Of a DNA stretch of 64,000 nt, positions 61,332 through 64,000 are shown in pieces. The DNA is from Streptomyces sp. P3. GTDB taxonomy: Bacteria > Actinomycetota > Actinomycetes > Streptomycetales > Streptomycetaceae. The position numbers and the translations under genes are program-made. The notes below the pieces were generated by a model, which did not search any database, was not told the DNA's origin, and saw only the letters and a list, made by a program, of their open reading frames with translations. Positions within the stretch are counted from its first letter, which is position 1. Every line of letters begins with the position of its first letter. The stretch covers positions 682,001-746,000 of the forward strand of contig NZ_CP028369.1 in the NCBI RefSeq assembly GCF_003032475.1. The letters are read 5' to 3'.

Positions 61332-62956
61332 AGGACGGCGTGAACGGCGTGGCGCTCGCCGTCTTCATCTTCTTCTTCCTGGCCGTCACGGTCATGGGCT
61401 TCCTGGCCGCGCGCTGGCGCAAGGCCGAGAACGAGCACAGCCTCGACGAATGGGGCCTGGGCGGCCGGTCGTTCGGCACCTGGGTCACCTGGTTCCTGCT
61501 CGGCGGCGACCTGTACACCGCGTACACCTTCGTCGCGGTGCCCGCGGCCATCTACGCGGCGGGCGCGGCCGGATTCTTCGCGGTGCCGTACACGATCCTG
61601 GTCTACCCGCTGATCTTCACCTTCCTGCCCCGCCTGTGGTCGGTGTCCCACAAGCACGGCTACGTGACGACCTCGGACTTCGTGCGGGGCCGGTTCGGCT
61701 CGAAGGGCCTGTCGCTGGCGGTCGCCGTCACCGGCATCCTCGCGACGATGCCGTACATCGCCCTCCAACTGGTCGGCATCCAGGCCGTGCTGGACGTGAT
61801 GGGCGTCGGCGGCGGCGAGAACACCAACTGGTTCGTGAAGGACCTGCCGCTGCTGATCGCGTTCGGCGTGCTGGCCGCCTACACCTACTCCTCCGGTCTG
61901 CGGGCCCCCGCGCTGATCGCGTTCGTGAAGGACACGCTGATCTACATCGTGATCGCGGTGGCGATCATCTACATCCCGATCAAACTCGGCGGCTTCGACG
62001 ACATCTTCGCCAAGGCGGGCGAGGCGTTCAGCCAGACCAACCCGGCGACGGGCAAGCCGCGCGGTGCGCTGACCCCGGCCGAACCGGGCCAGTGGACGTA
62101 CGCGACGCTCGCGCTGGGCTCGGCGCTGGCGCTGTTCATGTACCCGCACTCCATCACGGCGACGCTGTCCTCGCGCAGCCGTGAGGTGATCCGCCGCAAC
62201 ACCACGATCCTGCCGCTGTACTCCCTGATGCTGGGCCTGCTCGCGCTGCTGGGCTTCATGGCGATCGCGGCCGGGGTCAAGGTCACCAACGGACAGCTGG
62301 CGATCCCGCAGCTGTTCGAGGACATGTTCCCGTCCTGGTTCGCGGGCGTGGCGTTCGCGGCGATCGGCATCGGCGCGCTCGTGCCCGCCGCCATCATGTC
62401 GATCGCGGCCGCGAACCTCTTCACCCGCAACATCTACAAGGACTTCATCAAGCCGGACGCGACGCCCAGGGAGGAGACCCGCGTCTCCAAGCTGGTCTCG
62501 CTGCTGGTGAAGGTCGGGGCGCTGGTCTTCGTCCTCACCATGGACAAGACGGTGGCCATCAACTTCCAGTTGCTGGGCGGCATCTGGATCCTGCAGACGT
62601 TCCCCGCGCTGGTCGGCGGCCTCTTCACCCGCTGGTTCCACCGCTGGGCGTTGCTCGCCGGCTGGGCCGTCGGCATGGTCTACGGCACCTTCGCCGCGTA
62701 CGGGGTCGCCTCCCCGACGCAGAAGCACTTCGGCGGCTCGGCGAAGGAGATCCCGGGCATCGGCGAGATCGGCTACATCGGCCTGACGGCGTTCGTCCTC
62801 AACGTGGTCGTCACGGTGGTCCTGACCTTCGTCCTGAAGGCCGCCAACGCCCCCGACGGCGTCGACGAGACGAACCCGTCGGACTACACGGCTGACGCGG
62901 GCGATCCGGGCGTCCAGGTGGAGCTGCCCCCGGCGACCGCGGGCACGTTGCACTAG
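61328..62956 (+). CDS. mctP: Sodium:solute symporter, probable monocarboxylate permease
   Basis: A 542-residue SSS-family permease with about 13 helices. LGGRSFGTWVTWFLLGGDLYTAYTF and TTSDFVRGRFGSKG are family signatures. It resembles the MctP group that imports lactate, pyruvate or similar acids; the substrate is inferred. GTG start overlapping the DUF3311 stop by four bases. Confidence 0.9.
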   Translation: MKDGVNGVALAVFIFFFLAVTVMGFLAARWRKAENEHSLDEWGLGGRSFGTWVTWFLLGGDLYTAYTFVAVPAAIYAAGAAGFFAVPYTILVYPLIFTFLPRLWSVSHKHGYVTTSDFVRGRFGSKGLSLAVAVTGILATMPYIALQLVGIQAVLDVMGVGGGENTNWFVKDLPLLIAFGVLAAYTYSSGLRAPALIAFVKDTLIYIVIAVAIIYIPIKLGGFDDIFAKAGEAFSQTNPATGKPRGALTPAEPGQWTYATLALGSALALFMYPHSITATLSSRSREVIRRNTTILPLYSLMLGLLALLGFMAIAAGVKVTNGQLAIPQLFEDMFPSWFAGVAFAAIGIGALVPAAIMSIAAANLFTRNIYKDFIKPDATPREETRVSKLVSLLVKVGALVFVLTMDKTVAINFQLLGGIWILQTFPALVGGLFTRWFHRWALLAGWAVGMVYGTFAAYGVASPTQKHFGGSAKEIPGIGEIGYIGLTAFVLNVVVTVVLTFVLKAANAPDGVDETNPSDYTADAGDPGVQVELPPATAGTLH

Positions 62957-62988
62957 GGCGAAAGGACGAACCGGAGGACGGACGGCAG

Positions 62989-63024
62989 GACGGACACGAG
63001 ACCGGCACCGGTCTCGTGTCCGTC
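62989..63024 (+). terminator. Terminator after mctP
   Basis: Perfect 17-bp stem GACGGACACGAGACCGG/CCGGTCTCGTGTCCGTC with a 2-base loop as written (more in practice), 32 bases past the stop. Confidence 0.88.
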
Positions 63025-63172
63025 GGGACCAGCAAGCGGGCGGCGGCGATGGACGCGGCGAGGACCGCACCACGAACCGGGAGACGAGGGGAATCACGCG
63101 ACGTCGACGACCTGCCTCCGTGGAAGCACCCCGACAGCCTCCGCAACCCGGGCGTCCGGCAGACTCGGAGCC

Positions 63173-63679
63173 ATGGACATCGCGATACGGCGGATCACGC
63201 CCGGCGAGCACGAGACCCTGGGCGACATCACCGCCCAGGCCTATCTCCGGGACGGTCTCCTCGACTTCGGCGAGGAGGACCCGTATCTGCCGGTGCTGAA
63301 GGACGTCGCCGCGCGGGCGGCCGCCGCCGAGGTACTGGTGGCCGTGGACGGCGACCGGCTGCTCGGCGGCGTCACCTTCGTGTCCGGTCCCGGCCCGGTC
63401 GCCGACATCGCGCGGCCCGGTGAGGCCGAGATCCGTGCGCTCGCGGTCACGCACACGGCGCGCGGCAGGGGTGTCGGGGAGGCGCTCGTGCGGGCCTGTC
63501 TCGAGCGGGCGCGGGCCACGCGGGACTGCACGGCCGTCGTCCTGTCGAGCCAGCGCGGCATGCACACCGCGCACCGCATCTACGAACGTCTCGGCTTCGT
63601 CCGCACACCCGAGCGGGACTGGAGCCCCGTACCGCACCTGGACGATGTCACTCTCCTCACCTACCAGTTGACCCTCTGA
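63173..63679 (+). CDS. GNAT-family N-acetyltransferase
   Basis: A 168-residue acetyltransferase. AEIRALAVTHTARGRGVGEALVRACLERA is the acetyl-CoA-binding loop and helix, RIYERLGFVRTPERDW the C-terminal motif. The acceptor is unknown. Not obviously in an operon. Confidence 0.9.
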   Translation: MDIAIRRITPGEHETLGDITAQAYLRDGLLDFGEEDPYLPVLKDVAARAAAAEVLVAVDGDRLLGGVTFVSGPGPVADIARPGEAEIRALAVTHTARGRGVGEALVRACLERARATRDCTAVVLSSQRGMHTAHRIYERLGFVRTPERDWSPVPHLDDVTLLTYQLTL

Positions 63680-63689
63680 ACCCACCCCG

Positions 63690-63736
63690 ACACAACATCT
63701 GGGGCTGGCGTGACGGGTGAGCACAAGATGTATGCT
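63690..63736 (+). promoter_or_regulatory. Two NrdR-type boxes upstream of the riboswitch
   Basis: ACACAACATCTGGGGC (63690-63705) and GCACAAGATGTATGCT (63721-63736) resemble NrdR boxes, exactly 31 bases apart (three helix turns), the usual spacing. TATGCT inside box 2 may be the -10, so NrdR would cover the promoter. Confidence 0.65.
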
Positions 63737-63737
63737 C

Positions 63738-63858
63738 ATGCTCGCTGTCACCGCAGGGGAATCCGGTGCGAATCCGGAACTGTCCCGCAACGGTGTACTC
63801 GCGTGCATCCCTACCCATATGGGCACGCCTGTTCAGTCCGAGGTCCTGCCGACAGCGC
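63738..63858 (+). ncRNA. Cobalamin (adenosylcobalamin) riboswitch
   Basis: The conserved core GGGAATCCGGTGCGAATCC is followed by ACTGTCCCGCAACGGTG and the B12 box AGTCCGAGGTCCTGCCGA, in the right order and spacing. In S. coelicolor such a riboswitch lowers class Ia ribonucleotide reductase (nrdABS) when coenzyme B12 is available for the class II enzyme. Between the aptamer and 63991 lies a GC-rich expression platform in which I cannot fix the alternative stems. Confidence 0.95.
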
Positions 63859-63991
63859 GCCCGGCCGTCCGGTCCGGGTGCCCTGACGTCCGGGCCTCGT
63901 GGAGTGGGCCGGTGGACGCGACGCCCCCGCGCGCTCGTGTGCTGCCTCCCGCCCCGCACCAGGCCCCTTGCCGAGCGAGGGAGTGCCCCAC

Positions 63992-64000
63992 GTGACCATC
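63992..64000 (+). CDS. nrdA: First codons of the riboswitch-controlled gene, probably nrdA (partial)
   Basis: GTGACCATC at the window edge follows GCGAGGGAG and would begin MTI. Only three codons are visible. The identity comes from the riboswitch, the NrdR boxes and the gene order, not from the coding sequence. Confidence 0.5.

Overview
This is a high-GC actinobacterial chromosome segment. Gene content, order and regulatory sites point to a Streptomyces: lon, kgd, amino-acid ABC transporter, sodX/sodN, the sigH operon, wblE, pdtaS, nagB, dasABC/dasR, and a cobalamin riboswitch ahead of a gene that is probably nrdA. This order matches what I recall of the S. coelicolor lon-to-nrdA interval. 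No tRNA, rRNA, CRISPR array, insertion sequence or prophage was seen.

Layout. 1-10.7 kb: partial lon with a HAIR-like HspR operator, a DUF5954-type protein, a rhomboid-like membrane protein with an altered catalytic motif, a spermidine-synthase-like protein, a two-component system and kgd. 10.8-24.8 kb: one long same-strand cluster, the most unusual part of the window. In transcription order it encodes a Trypco1-like protein, a trypsin-VMAP protein, a MoxR AAA ATPase, a vWA-TPR protein (SAV_2336 type), an FxSxx-COOH peptide precursor, a radical SAM/SPASM maturase (FxsB), a stand-alone HExxH-domain protein and a TIR-like/NB-ARC/TPR protein (FxsT). 25-31 kb: DUF6104, a DUF4097/PadR operon with a palindromic operator, a small HTH/Clp-N pair with two strong inverted repeats at its promoter, a quinone-oxidoreductase-like enzyme, repeats and malic enzyme. 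31.7-46 kb: amino-acid ABC importer, SigE-family sigma plus membrane partner, CGNR protein, sodX/sodN, PPK2, small regulators and VOC proteins, a family 2B encapsulin with a polyprenyl diphosphate synthase, and a PLP deaminase. 46-54 kb: a Na+/H+ antiporter, the ushX-sigH stress operon, a lipid kinase, wblE and pdtaS. 53.8-61 kb: the DasR regulon core (nagB, hexosaminidase, dasC, dasB, dasA, dasR) with four dre sites. One dre lies inside the predicted promoter of a small RNA resembling scr5239. 61-64 kb: a monocarboxylate permease pair, a GNAT protein, and two NrdR boxes plus a cobalamin riboswitch at the right edge.

How the genes work together. The das genes import and hydrolyse N-acetylglucosamine oligomers, and NagB feeds glucosamine-6-phosphate, the DasR effector, into glycolysis. 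The fxs-VMAP cluster looks like an NTP-dependent conflict or signalling system joined to a ribosomally made, post-translationally modified peptide. The encapsulin pair suggests a prenyl diphosphate synthase packaged in a protein shell with a cyclic-nucleotide-binding-like domain.
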